A stretch of DNA of 64,000 nt, from positions 1 to 64,000 of the forward strand of contig JAKLJP010000035.1 in the NCBI GenBank assembly GCA_023151115.1. The letters run 5' to 3'. Origin of the DNA: Anaerolineae bacterium (lineage in GTDB: Bacteria; Chloroflexota; Anaerolineae; 4572-78; J111). A program made the position numbers and the translations under genes. Positions 26,501 through 33,136 of this stretch are shown piece by piece; the stretch's first letter is position 1; every line of letters begins with the position of its first letter. A model generated the notes under the pieces. It saw nothing but the letters and a program-made list of their open reading frames with translations. It had not been told where the DNA came from and searched no databases.

Positions 26501-27098
26501 GAGTACAGTTGCCGTTGTTGGTCCGGTCGTCAGTTTTGACGTTTACGGCGATGATAGAAGCGATAGAGGGAGCAAATTGTTCTGCCTGAACTACAACTGT
26601 GCCGGTTACAGTCGGTGTGGCGGTGAGGGCATAGGCATACGTGCCGGATTGGTCAAAGGTTTGGCTAAATGAACTGCCGGGAGGAATGTCGCCGCTTTGC
26701 CAGTTAGTCGGCACGCCCTTATTGACCGGCAATAATTCGTTGCCAACAGCGTTATTGTTCTGGCTGTTGGCATTATTAAAAATAAGTGGTAAGTAAAGAG
26801 CGAAGCCTGCTGCCGTCCCGGTCCCTTCGAGACGTTGGGTTTGGCTGGAGTGATTGGTCCAGCGGATGGTCATTCCAGGGGAGATGGTCAGGACCGGAGG
26901 AAAAATACTCTCGTCGGTAATAAAAACATCGAGGGTTGTTTCGTCGGTGGAGACAGGATCGGTCTGAAGTGGGGGTGGCTGGTTGAGCCAGGAGGCTGGC
27001 TTACTTTGATCCGGTTTGGCCCAGGCCAGCGAACTTACAAAGAAAACTAATAGCAGCAGGCTGAAACTAGATAAAAATCCCCAATATTTAGTCGTCAT
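20580..27098 (-). CDS. Giant secreted protein with LREA repeats and C25-like peptidase domain
   Basis: A 2172-residue exported protein. A Sec signal peptide (about residues 1-33, ending SLAWA) is followed by a cupredoxin-like fold (about 50-165) with degenerate copper ligands. Two LREA-type segments (CTLREAIIAANTN, CSLREAINAANAR) lead right-handed beta-helix regions. A PPC-like beta-sandwich interrupted by tandem ARGARSPDA repeats covers about 835-1020. A caspase-fold region resembling C25 (gingipain-type) peptidases has its His near 1304 (GGHFSA), Cys near 1342 (IGCHSGYN) and a GLPMLSINMPG exit strand. Then come two Ig-like domains and a C-terminal concanavalin-like domain. No sortase, LPxTG or type IX tail is visible. 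ATG 27098 is preferred to 27131 because GGGAGGG lies about 9 bases upstream. The substrate is unknown. Confidence 0.8.
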   Translation of the reverse strand: MTTKYWGFLSSFSLLLLVFFVSSLAWAKPDQSKPASWLNQPPPLQTDPVSTDETTLDVFITDESIFPPVLTISPGMTIRWTNHSSQTQRLEGTGTAAGFALYLPLIFNNANSQNNNAVGNELLPVNKGVPTNWQSGDIPPGSSFSQTFDQSGTYAYALTATPTVTGTVVVQAEQFAPSIASIIAVNVKTDDRTNNGNCTLREAIIAANTNKAVDACPAGSTTDLIALEGGVYSLSLTGKNEDAAAKGDLDITSNVTLSGAGDTVIDAENLSDRIFHVGNLGKLTLTDLTLVNGSGFGGGIYNKGTLTLNRVTLSSNQATGGDQGGGLSNDGQATINNSTISGNTAVLAAGIFNRGILTLNNSTVSSNIAGAAGGGIKNEGALTLKHSTISNNTAQHGGGVANLSYGKVRYQNSIIAGNTANADATHADCDGIVSGSLGYNLVGNNTGCPTISTDKSTDPLLGPLQNNGGSTETHALLPGSPAIDAIPAEKCVFTADQRGIARPQNTKCDIGSFELEAANPILTVNTAADADDGQCDTTHCSLREAINAANARPNTLALNEIHFNIPPDGPQVIQLLSALPVITDPVKIDGGTQPGYSNTPIITLDGSQTGVAVNGFDFNTGNSTIQKLAIRNFSAAGIRVTNGISITILSNSIFSNTLGIDLGGDGVTPNDVGVAPTFDPDAGANNLQNFPVLTGAFPDGSSTRIEGRLNSTANTTFSLEFFVNPTCNPSDFGEGQSLLGTATVATDNSGDAVFTDADISFPVAVPLGQFVTATATGPDGTSEFSKCVPVSPGNDTWPAALELNSTAEITQFIDQQGQSRWYKFRVQPNSQVIVTLTELPENYDLTLYKDIRVAFDELTDPNIQDLVQLNAEFASDGFAGDAVARGARSPDALARGARSPDAFAANAFSPDAIARGARSPDALARGARSPESFAPDAFAPDAYSPDALARGARSDDAIARGARSPEAFSSAQTISLIGISAFEGTASEGIIANAWNNTGDFYIRVKGRNGAFNLAAPFRLEVTLVPGGCGDVAPLSPPSFTAPAGNFRTIILTDLARMGGTLEEIAALQARLTTFAARPEVAGAVVDVGADARVAAANAQADTNFDCPYAKNLVAGAIKDIISAYRNANPNLAYVVLVGNDNVIPFFRYPDRALLGPESDYIPPVDGFTTSEASLRLDYVLGQDEYGSQVDLSVQVSTLPIPDLAVGRLVETAADATRMLDAYLATSNGVAPAPTSALVTGYDFFADAAAEIQTQLENGLGIPAGSAASLITGRDVSPLDPSAWTADQLADQLLDSRHDLIFLGGHFSASSALAADYQTRLLSTDLTSSSVNLQNALIFSIGCHSGYNIVNEHGIPGLTAEPDWAQAFARKGATFIGGTGYQYGDTDFLEYSERIYLEFSRQLRTGSGPVSIGQALVNAKQIYLAQTPQLRALHEKSLIEATIFGLPMLSINMPGARLDPPSDASIISDSDLDDFGLEDPNGPGVALNLRFADITFDPDDLNIDPSTVELQDVDNLNETVEALYLSGDSGVLSNPGEPVLPLMVRNVTAPDNLVLRGVGFRGGVYTDIPNVRALTGAPTTEIRSVHTPYLSDIFFPTQPWSVNYLEALARGGVTTRLAVTPAQFKSTSPGSETNTLRQYSDINFRLYYSNNTESFDAEGTPALSAAPVIAQVSAPIRPEGVNFRMRVIGDPVAGIQEVWVTYTVCSSDTPCNGTWQSLNLTQNSADSTLWEGLFDLGDTPENVRYIVQAVNGVGLVSMATNLGGYYIPGMEENELLATALSLDPPAATSGRYGAEATFSATLTDEAGNELEGQAIIFGLGSQTGIGVTGSDGRASATLPLLGTPPNQYDVRATFPGNPSYAASAAPNTFKFQIQKQDTALTLEPATPKGLPGDDSLVIATLTDALGRRLFEKTVVFVVTGSGGTYTEAVITNFLGRATLGNIPLPPGSYNAAVYFGGQIPLGNDTTVTLNDPRYNPATASTGLTLTDICEQTLDAFNQPDGGLNNTNWAGAITGYSIVNQQVKVGQGGPIHWKPTIFGPNQVACIKLTKFNPGSAFHGLMLKVQKLNNYGPGAILVNYNALSGNIDVEVRKSNGDWLAVGSFTPPTPVQEGDRLGARALANGKVELYINNTLVGLADAGSFYANRGGQIGLWFRKAHNAIIDDFAGGNISNP
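24200..24475 (-). repeat. In-gene tandem repeats encoding ARGARSPDA units
   Basis: About 90 codons encode repeats of a nine-residue unit, A(L/I)ARGARSPD, mixed with shorter FAPDA/FSPDA/YSPDA units. On the plus strand the repeats show as recurring GGTGAACGCGCACC words. The block sits inside a PPC-like domain, between its YDLTLYKD strand and its GDFYIRVKG strand, so it should form a long surface loop. Synonymous differences between units show that it is translated, not a sequencing artefact. Confidence 0.75.
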
Positions 27099-27521
27099 GG
27101 TAAAGAACCCTCCCAAGCCATCATTAGCCATTTAACTTTTTGACAACAAAGCAATAATAGAGGGTCGAGCGGCCCTCCAGGTGAGGAAATATAGAGGCTG
27201 TAACAGGTTTGTAGATTCAGTACTGTTTGGAAGTCTGTTACTGGTTAGAAAGATGGAATTGGGAAAAGGCAGTAAGGGATTGTATTTGATGACAAATCCT
27301 ACTCTAACATAGAACTTTCATAATTTCCATAAGAAAGTAGTATGAATCGGGTTAGAATCGGAGCAATTTGGCAAGTTTGGCGATCAAAAAGTTTTTAGTA
27401 AAATGCGCTGTAAGGAGTCAGAGAGTCACCTGGCAACGATACACACACTGAAAATTACTTTCTGACTACTGATTACTGACCGCTATTTTCACAGGAGTAA
27501 AATTCTTGTTGGGTGTCTGCT
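27099..27521. other. Divergent intergenic region
   Basis: Between the secreted-protein gene (minus) and a methyltransferase (plus) lie about 420 bases with no recognised gene. The middle is AT-rich and could carry divergent promoters, but no hexamer pair was clear enough to call. Its last 45 bases (27454-27498) carry a leader-like sequence with TTATTTTCA/CTATTTTCA and AGGAGT that recurs at 28605 and 60951. Confidence 0.45.
27477..27498 (+). repeat. Recurrent AGGAGT leader motif, copy 1
   Basis: TGACCGCTATTTTCACAGG at 27477-27495 runs on into AGTAA; 28605-28626 carries the same stretch with two substitutions. Similar shorter versions lie at 28701-28717 and 60951-60967. Each copy ends in an AGGAG suited to ribosome binding, but here the nearest start codons are 15 (GTG) and 24 (ATG) bases away. 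Confidence 0.5.
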
Positions 27522-28409
27522 ATGTCAACATCAAAGTCAAATCATGTCAATCAATCTCTGGCGGAAGCCCTGTGGAAAATTTATCACCGGCCTGATTTGT
27601 CCACCCCCTTGACCGAGGCCAAAAATTTGCCCTGGGATGACCCCCATTTTTCCGAGCGTATGCTCCGCGAGCATCTGGACGAGTCGCACGGGGCGGCCAC
27701 GCGTATTGCTGCTGAGCGAGCGGCGCAGCTTGACTGGCTGTGGGCGAAGCTGAGCCTGGCGGCGGGAGCGCGGGTGCTGGATGTAACCTGCGGGCCGGGC
27801 TTGTACGCGGTCGAATTGGCCCGGCGCGGCTGCGTAGTGACCGGGGTAGATTTCAGCCCGGCGGCTATCGCCTACGCCCAGGATTTAGCCCGGAGCGAGG
27901 GCCTGACTGCTCGCTGCGCTTTTATCAAGCAGGATGTGCGTCGGATGGATTTGGCCGGAACAGGATTCGATGCGGCGCTCTTTTTATATGGGCAACTGGC
28001 CGTATTCACCAAAGCCGAAGCGCAGGCGTTGTTGGACCACCTGGCTCAGACATTGAGGCCCGGTGGAAAACTGTGCCTCGAGCTGCTCAATCAAGATCGG
28101 GTGGACAAAACGCGCAGCGAGTGGTGGTTTACCGATAACACCGGCCTATGGGGCGACCGGCCCTTTCTGCACTTGGGCGAGCGAACCTGGTACGAAGAGG
28201 AGGAAATGTCGCTGGAACGGTTCTATATTGTCCATCTGGAGACCGGCCGGTTGACTGAAATCTCCCTCAGCGACCAGACCTATTCGGTGGAGACCATGAC
28301 CCGCATGCTGCGCCAGGCCGGTTTTACTGAGGTGGAGGTTTACCCCGCCTGGGATCATCTACCCTTGTATGATGCCGATGAGTGGCTGGTTTATATCGCT
28401 CAAAAATAA
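27522..28409 (+). CDS. SAM-dependent methyltransferase
   Basis: A 295-residue class I methyltransferase. Motif I is VLDVTCGPGLYAVEL near residue 86, followed by VTGVDFSPAAI (ribose-binding acid) and CAFIKQDVRRMDL. The N-terminal 60 residues (LWKIYHRPDLSTPL) and a C-terminal beta-rich lid follow the pattern of small-molecule methyltransferases. ATG 27522 is used; an in-frame GTG at 27513 is an alternative and neither has ideal ribosome-site spacing. The acceptor is unknown, and neighbours give no clue. Confidence 0.82.
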   Translation: MSTSKSNHVNQSLAEALWKIYHRPDLSTPLTEAKNLPWDDPHFSERMLREHLDESHGAATRIAAERAAQLDWLWAKLSLAAGARVLDVTCGPGLYAVELARRGCVVTGVDFSPAAIAYAQDLARSEGLTARCAFIKQDVRRMDLAGTGFDAALFLYGQLAVFTKAEAQALLDHLAQTLRPGGKLCLELLNQDRVDKTRSEWWFTDNTGLWGDRPFLHLGERTWYEEEEMSLERFYIVHLETGRLTEISLSDQTYSVETMTRMLRQAGFTEVEVYPAWDHLPLYDADEWLVYIAQK

Positions 28410-28440
28410 AAAATCGTTCACCTTTTGTCTTCAAGAAGAT

Positions 28441-28473
28441 AGACCTCATGGGTTTTCAAAACCTATGAGGTCT
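28441..28473. repeat. Intergenic hairpin (AGACCTCAT family)
   Basis: AGACCTCATGGGTTTT (28441-28456) is followed directly by its near-perfect inverse ending ATGAGGTCT (28473), with one mismatch. It lies 31 bases after the methyltransferase stop and may act as its terminator, although the tail is not T-rich. Confidence 0.6.
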
Positions 28474-28525
28474 GCTTAACTTCCCTTTGGTCCAATCTTC
28501 AGGTAGAATCTCGTTCCATTATAAC

Positions 28526-28600
28526 AATGTCATTGCGAGGCCATAGGCCGAAGCAATCGCCGCATTGCGGATTGGAGGCTGCTTCGCTAACGCTTGCAGG
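28526..28600. repeat. REP-like GTCATTGCGAGG element
   Basis: GTCATTGCGAGGC...CGAAGCAATCGC...GCGGATTGGAGGCTGCTTCGC has the look of the widespread REP-type element built around GTCATTGCGAGG and GAAGCAATC, with internal inverted segments (GAAGCAATC facing GATTG...GCTTC). It fills the middle of the 313-base gap before the next gene. No gene is present in this gap. Confidence 0.5.
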
Positions 28601-28604
28601 GATA

Positions 28605-28626
28605 TGACCGTTATTTTCAGAGGAGT
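28605..28626 (+). repeat. Recurrent AGGAGT leader motif, copy 2
   Basis: This copy differs at two positions from the motif at 27477-27498. It carries an AGGAGT but no start codon of a recognised gene follows within ribosome-binding distance; the lipoprotein start is about 100 bases downstream behind its own AAGGAG. It may be a repeat remnant. Confidence 0.45.
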
Positions 28627-28722
28627 GTTCACGAGCAGCCTGCACACCACTGAGAATGAAAATTCGGAGTGCAAAAGCTTAGCTTTTGCACTCCGAAAAA
28701 TCTATTTTCAAAGGAGCGAGCT

Positions 28723-31371
28723 ATGCCGCAAGGCCAAACGATTTGGAGAAAACTTTTTGAGCTGGTCTGGGCAGGAGTGCTGACCGCATTCCTGCTCGGC
28801 TGCGCAGGTCCACCCCCGGCAGCTACGCCCACCGCCACCCCTGTACCACCCACCCCCATTGTTCAGGCGGTTGAAGTTCAACCAACCGCCACCCCTCAAA
28901 GTACATTATCTCCTTCTCCCACCCTAACTCCCGTCTCTCCTTCTACCCAGGAAGTAACACCTGCCCCAACCACAGAACCTTCACCTACCCCCACAACTGT
29001 GGTAGCAGTTTTCGAGCCAACATTGCAAGAATATCCTGTTCCCCCCGGCTCCCACCCCCACGACGTGGCCCCCGCGCTAGATGGGGGCGTCTGGTATACG
29101 GCTCAAGCCCCGGGTGAGATAGGCCGGCTGGACCCGCAAACCGGCGAAACCCGGCATATTCCCTTGGGTCAAGGGTCAGCGCCGCATGGGGTGATTGTTG
29201 GGCCTGACGGCGCACCCTGGATTACCGACAGCGGCCTCAACGCCATCGTGCGGGTAGACCCAGCCACCGAGGAGGTCGAGCTTTTCCCCCTGCCCGCCGA
29301 TACCGGCTACGCCAATCTCAATACGGCCACCTTCGACAACCAGGGCGTACTCTGGTTCACCGGGCAGAGCGGCTTTTATGGCCGGCTCGACCCGGCCAGC
29401 GGTGAAATGCAGGTCTTCACTGCCCCGCGTGGACGCGGCCCTTACGGCATTGACGCCACGCCGGGTGGAGAAGTTTATTATGCCTCGCTGGCCGGCAGCC
29501 ATATTGCCCACATTGACCGGGCAACCGGCGCGGCTACGCCCCTTGACCCACCGACTCCCGGCCAGGGCGCGCGGCGAGTCTGGTCCGACTCGCAGGGGCG
29601 GCTTTGGGTCAGTGAGTGGGAGGCGGGGCAGGTGGCGATGTACGATCCGGCGGGCGGCGGGTGGCGCGAGTGGCCCCTCCCCGGTGAGCAGTCACTGCCC
29701 TACGCCGTTTACGTGGACGAGCAGGACATGGTCTGGCTGAGCGACTTCGCCGCCAATGCCCTGGTGCGTTTCGACCCGGCGACCGAAACGTTTGAGACTT
29801 TCCCCATCCCCAGCCCCACTGCCAATGTGCGCCAGATTTTGGGCCGGCCCGGCGAGGTGTGGGGCGCGGAGTCGGGTACGGACAAGCTGGTGGTCATCCG
29901 TACTGCCGCCACCGGCGGTGAAGCACCCGCCCCGGCCGAGGAAGAAGGATCGCTTCCTACCCCTTCTCTTTTTGAAGCAGCCTGGGCCGACCGCTCGCCT
30001 TTTCGATCCGGCTTGATCCCCAGCGAGCAGGCGGTGCTGGACGACTTGCGCGGGGCGACCGTTTATCACCTTGACATGCAATTGAGTGCTGATTTGGTCA
30101 ACCTGCAGGGCCGGGAGGAAGTTCATTACACCAATCGCGAAGATGAACCGTTGGCCGAGGTCTATTTTCGGCTGTTTCCCAACCTGGCCGATGGTTCTGC
30201 CATCGTCTCCTCCATAAAAGTGAATGGGCTGCCGGTCGAGCCGGAATACAAATTGCAGCAAAGCGCCATGCATGTGCCGCTTTCGCCGCCGCTGCCGCCA
30301 GGTGAGTCGCTGGTTTTTCAACTGGAGTTTGCCGTGCAAGTACCCGCCGAAGAGGGCGGCAATTACGGCACGTTTGCTTTCAAAGACCGGGTGCTGGCCC
30401 TGGCCCATTTCTACCCATTGATTGCCGTTTACGATGACGAGGGCTGGAACGTTGAGATTGCCCCCTACATTGGCGATGTGATTTACGCCGACGCCGGCTT
30501 TTACCTGGCCCGCGTCACTGCGCCTATTAGCCAAACCCTGGTCGCTTCGGGCAGTGAAATCAACCGGGAGCAAAGCGATGCGCAGCAGACGGTCACCTTT
30601 GCCGCCGGCCCGGTGCGCGATTTTTACCTCGTCGCCAGCGACCGCTATACCGTAACCAGCCGGACGGTGGGCGAAACCATCGTCAATAGCTACGCCCCCA
30701 CCGAACTGGCTGCGGGGGCCGAAATTGCGCTCGATCAGGCTGAAGCGGCCCTGCAAAGCTTTAACGCCCGTTTTGGCCCCTATCCCTTCACCGAATTTGA
30801 CCTGGTCAGCACTACCAATTTTGCCCTCGGCGTCGAATATCCAGGTATTGTGGCCCTGTTGATTGATCTGTACGACCCGGAAGGACAGGTCAGAGGTTCT
30901 GCCACTACGCCCTTGCTTGAAGGTGTAGTGGCCCATGAGGTCGCGCATCAATGGTTTTACAGCCAGGTGGGCAACGATCAGGTGGATGAACCCTGGCTGG
31001 ACGAAGCCCTGGCCCAGTACGCCACCATTTTGTACTATCAGGATGTTTACGGGGATGAGGGGGCGGCCGGTTTCCGCCGCTCGCTGGAACGGCGCTGGCA
31101 GCGGGTCAATCGGGCCGATATTCCCATCGGCCTACCGGTGGCTCGTTACGACGAGAGCAGCTACGGCGCGGTTGTCTACGGGCGCGGGCCGCTGTTTATC
31201 GAGCAGTTAGCCGCAACGATGGGCCAGGACACCTTTGCCGCTTTTCTGCACGATTATTACCAAAGCCATAAATGGGGCATCGCCACCGGCGACGACTTCA
31301 AGCAACTGGCCGAGCAGCACTGCTCTTGCGATTTGACCCCGCTGTTTGAGGAATGGGTGTGGGATCAATAA
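28723..31371 (+). CDS. Lipoprotein fusing a Vgb-type propeller to an M1 peptidase
   Basis: An 882-residue exported lipoprotein. The signal peptide ends in a lipobox (FLLGC, Cys about residue 26), then a Pro/Thr-rich linker to about residue 100. Residues 105-410 form a beta-propeller of streptogramin B lyase (Vgb) type with repeats such as GGVWYTAQAPGEIGRLDP and VWLSDFAANALVRFDP. Residues 430-880 resemble an M1 (gluzincin) aminopeptidase with HEVAH at 738-742 and the third zinc ligand Glu761, giving HExxH-x18-E. It should act outside the cytoplasmic membrane. Whether the propeller keeps a lyase site is unclear; it may only bind substrate. ATG 28723 follows AAGGAG at 28711-28716. Confidence 0.85.
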   Translation: MPQGQTIWRKLFELVWAGVLTAFLLGCAGPPPAATPTATPVPPTPIVQAVEVQPTATPQSTLSPSPTLTPVSPSTQEVTPAPTTEPSPTPTTVVAVFEPTLQEYPVPPGSHPHDVAPALDGGVWYTAQAPGEIGRLDPQTGETRHIPLGQGSAPHGVIVGPDGAPWITDSGLNAIVRVDPATEEVELFPLPADTGYANLNTATFDNQGVLWFTGQSGFYGRLDPASGEMQVFTAPRGRGPYGIDATPGGEVYYASLAGSHIAHIDRATGAATPLDPPTPGQGARRVWSDSQGRLWVSEWEAGQVAMYDPAGGGWREWPLPGEQSLPYAVYVDEQDMVWLSDFAANALVRFDPATETFETFPIPSPTANVRQILGRPGEVWGAESGTDKLVVIRTAATGGEAPAPAEEEGSLPTPSLFEAAWADRSPFRSGLIPSEQAVLDDLRGATVYHLDMQLSADLVNLQGREEVHYTNREDEPLAEVYFRLFPNLADGSAIVSSIKVNGLPVEPEYKLQQSAMHVPLSPPLPPGESLVFQLEFAVQVPAEEGGNYGTFAFKDRVLALAHFYPLIAVYDDEGWNVEIAPYIGDVIYADAGFYLARVTAPISQTLVASGSEINREQSDAQQTVTFAAGPVRDFYLVASDRYTVTSRTVGETIVNSYAPTELAAGAEIALDQAEAALQSFNARFGPYPFTEFDLVSTTNFALGVEYPGIVALLIDLYDPEGQVRGSATTPLLEGVVAHEVAHQWFYSQVGNDQVDEPWLDEALAQYATILYYQDVYGDEGAAGFRRSLERRWQRVNRADIPIGLPVARYDESSYGAVVYGRGPLFIEQLAATMGQDTFAAFLHDYYQSHKWGIATGDDFKQLAEQHCSCDLTPLFEEWVWDQ

Positions 31372-31385
31372 GACCGAAGTACAAC

Positions 31386-31414
31386 TTGACGTAATGTTAC
31401 ACCTATGATAATAT
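31386..31414 (+). promoter_or_regulatory. Sigma-70-type promoter of the LysM lipoprotein gene
   Basis: TTGACG at 31386-31391 and TAATAT at 31409-31414 are separated by 17 bases, close to the housekeeping consensus. Transcription would begin near 31421, leaving a leader of about 60 bases before the ATG at 31480. Confidence 0.7.
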
Positions 31415-31479
31415 TATGTAACGTTATATAGAGTTATGTCGAATTGCTGATGTTATCCACTCGGCAGAAGGAGACTTTT

Positions 31480-32979
31480 ATGAGAAGCTGGCCCAAACTT
31501 TATTATTTGCTGCTTGCGCTGGCCCTAATTTCTATATTGACCGGCTGTGAATTGGCGCGAGACAGCAGCGAAGTCTCGGACATGAATCCCGTAGAAGCAT
31601 TGCCCCCCACCCTGGCCCCGCTGGGATCAGAAGAGACTATTTTGGCGAGCGAAGCGACACCCGTGCCTACTGTGCTTAGCGTTCAGGCCACCGCTACCCC
31701 GGCGGCTGCGGCCAGCTCAGCCGAGACGACTCCCATCGAGTTGGCGGCTCCGCCCGCCCAGCCGGTTGAAGCTTCAGGGGAAGGGGGGCCGGTGGCTGAA
31801 GATAGCGCCGTAGCCGAAGCCCCTGCCGCCGAAGAGAGTGCTCCGGCAGCCGAAGCCGAAGCCCCCGCTCAATCCATTGTGGTAGATGCCGCCGCCCCGG
31901 AAGCCTTGCCCGAAGGCGGTCCCATTGCCGCCAATCCTCCTTTCAGCGACACCAATCCGGTGATTCCGGCGGCCAGCGCTGGCGGTAATTATATTGTTCA
32001 GGCCGGCGATACGCTGTTCAGCATCAGCCAGCGGTATGGCACCTCGGTTGAGGCCATTGTTGCCGCCAACGGCTTGACTTCCGACATCGTGCAAATTGGT
32101 CAAACGTTGAACATTCCTGCGGGTGATCCCTATGCTGTCCCCGACGACAGCGGCTATGCGCCGGAACCTATGCCGTATGCACCCGGTGGACCGGCTGGTA
32201 CTTACATTGTCACCCCCAGCGATACCCTCTTCAGCATTGCCATGCGCTACGGTACTTCGGTTGAGGCCATTGCCAGCGCCAACAATATTGCTTATCCGTA
32301 TATTATTTACGAAGGCCAGCCGCTGATTATTCCCGGTTACGATGGCGCGATGCCGGCTCCTGGTTATAATCCCAACCAGGGTTATCCCCAACAGCCGCCG
32401 ACTGATGGCTACTACCAGCAACCGCCGGTAGAGGGTTACTATCAACAGCCTGGCCAGGGCTATCCGCAGCAGCCGTCACAGGATGGCTACTACCAGCAGC
32501 CTGGCCAGGGGTATACCCAACCGCCGACCGATGGCTACTACCAGCAACCGCCGGTAGAGGGTTACTATCAACAGCCCGGCCAGGGTTATCCGCAGCAGCC
32601 GCCACAGGATGGCTACTACCAGCAGCCTGGCCAGGGGTATACCCAACCGCCGACCGATGGCTACTACCAGCAACCGCCGGTAGAGGGTTACTATCAACAG
32701 CCCGGCCAGGGTTATCCGCAGCAGCCGTCACAGGATGGTTACTACCAACAGCCCGGTCAAGGGTATTCTCAGCCTGGGCAAGATGGCAACGCCTACCCAT
32801 CGCCCGGCTATGGTGTACCGATGCAGCCCGGTGGGGCCGGAACCCATACCGTTGCCGCCGGAGAAACGCTTTACTCGATTGCCCGGCGTTATGGCGTCCC
32901 TGCAGAAGCTATTGCTGCCGCCAATGGGTTGAGCAATCCTAACCAGCTTTTTGTCGGCCAGGTTCTCTACCTGCCCTAA
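31480..32979 (+). CDS. LysM-domain lipoprotein with QP-rich repeats
   Basis: A 499-residue lipoprotein. The signal peptide ends in ISILTGC (lipobox Cys about residue 24). An Ala/Pro/Glu-rich linker precedes three LysM domains, each starting Y/H-x-V and containing [18 protein letters not shown] or close variants (about residues 168-210, 242-285 and 452-499). The latter two are separated by a Gly/Tyr/Gln/Pro-rich region of three 42-residue repeats. LysM domains bind N-acetylglucosamine polymers, so the protein should attach to peptidoglycan or a glycan sheath. ATG 31480 follows GAAGGAGA. A consensus-like promoter lies upstream and a terminator downstream, so it is a single-gene unit. Confidence 0.9.
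   Translation: MRSWPKLYYLLLALALISILTGCELARDSSEVSDMNPVEALPPTLAPLGSEETILASEATPVPTVLSVQATATPAAAASSAETTPIELAAPPAQPVEASGEGGPVAEDSAVAEAPAAEESAPAAEAEAPAQSIVVDAAAPEALPEGGPIAANPPFSDTNPVIPAASAGGNYIVQAGDTLFSISQRYGTSVEAIVAANGLTSDIVQIGQTLNIPAGDPYAVPDDSGYAPEPMPYAPGGPAGTYIVTPSDTLFSIAMRYGTSVEAIASANNIAYPYIIYEGQPLIIPGYDGAMPAPGYNPNQGYPQQPPTDGYYQQPPVEGYYQQPGQGYPQQPSQDGYYQQPGQGYTQPPTDGYYQQPPVEGYYQQPGQGYPQQPPQDGYYQQPGQGYTQPPTDGYYQQPPVEGYYQQPGQGYPQQPSQDGYYQQPGQGYSQPGQDGNAYPSPGYGVPMQPGGAGTHTVAAGETLYSIARRYGVPAEAIAAANGLSNPNQLFVGQVLYLP
32401..32778 (+). repeat. Three 126-base tandem repeats in the LysM gene
   Basis: Copies begin at 32401, 32527 and 32653, each encoding a 42-residue unit with [20 protein letters not shown] followed by a YPQQP and YTQPP part. 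The copies are nearly identical in DNA as well as protein, which points to recent duplication or homogenisation. Copy number may vary between strains, and assembly could have collapsed further copies. Confidence 0.85.
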
Positions 32980-33003
32980 CTTATTCTTCCTGCTGCCAAT
33001 CTA

Positions 33004-33044
33004 ACAAAATCCTGCCCGCCTTTGTGGGCAGGATTTTGTTGTTT
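33004..33044 (+). terminator. Rho-independent terminator after the LysM gene
   Basis: A perfect 14-base stem, ACAAAATCCTGCCC (33004-33017) with GGGCAGGATTTTGT (33026-33039), encloses an 8-base loop and runs into TGTTTTT. It ends the LysM transcript 25 bases after its stop. Confidence 0.85.
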
Positions 33045-33136
33045 TTAACCGGGTGACTGCTTCATCCATTTGGCGATTAATTGGATTGAGGCTATAGTTT
33101 AGGAGTAAATTCCACCGGAAAGAGAAACTATACGCT

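Noticed and set aside
29692..30951. A 419-codon minus-strand open frame opposite the propeller-peptidase gene
   Set aside because: It is a shadow of a well-supported lipoprotein gene and shows no domain or start signal.
32401..32778. Possible CRISPR-like array
   Set aside because: The 126-base units are contiguous, in frame and translated within the LysM gene; there are no spacers and no cas genes.
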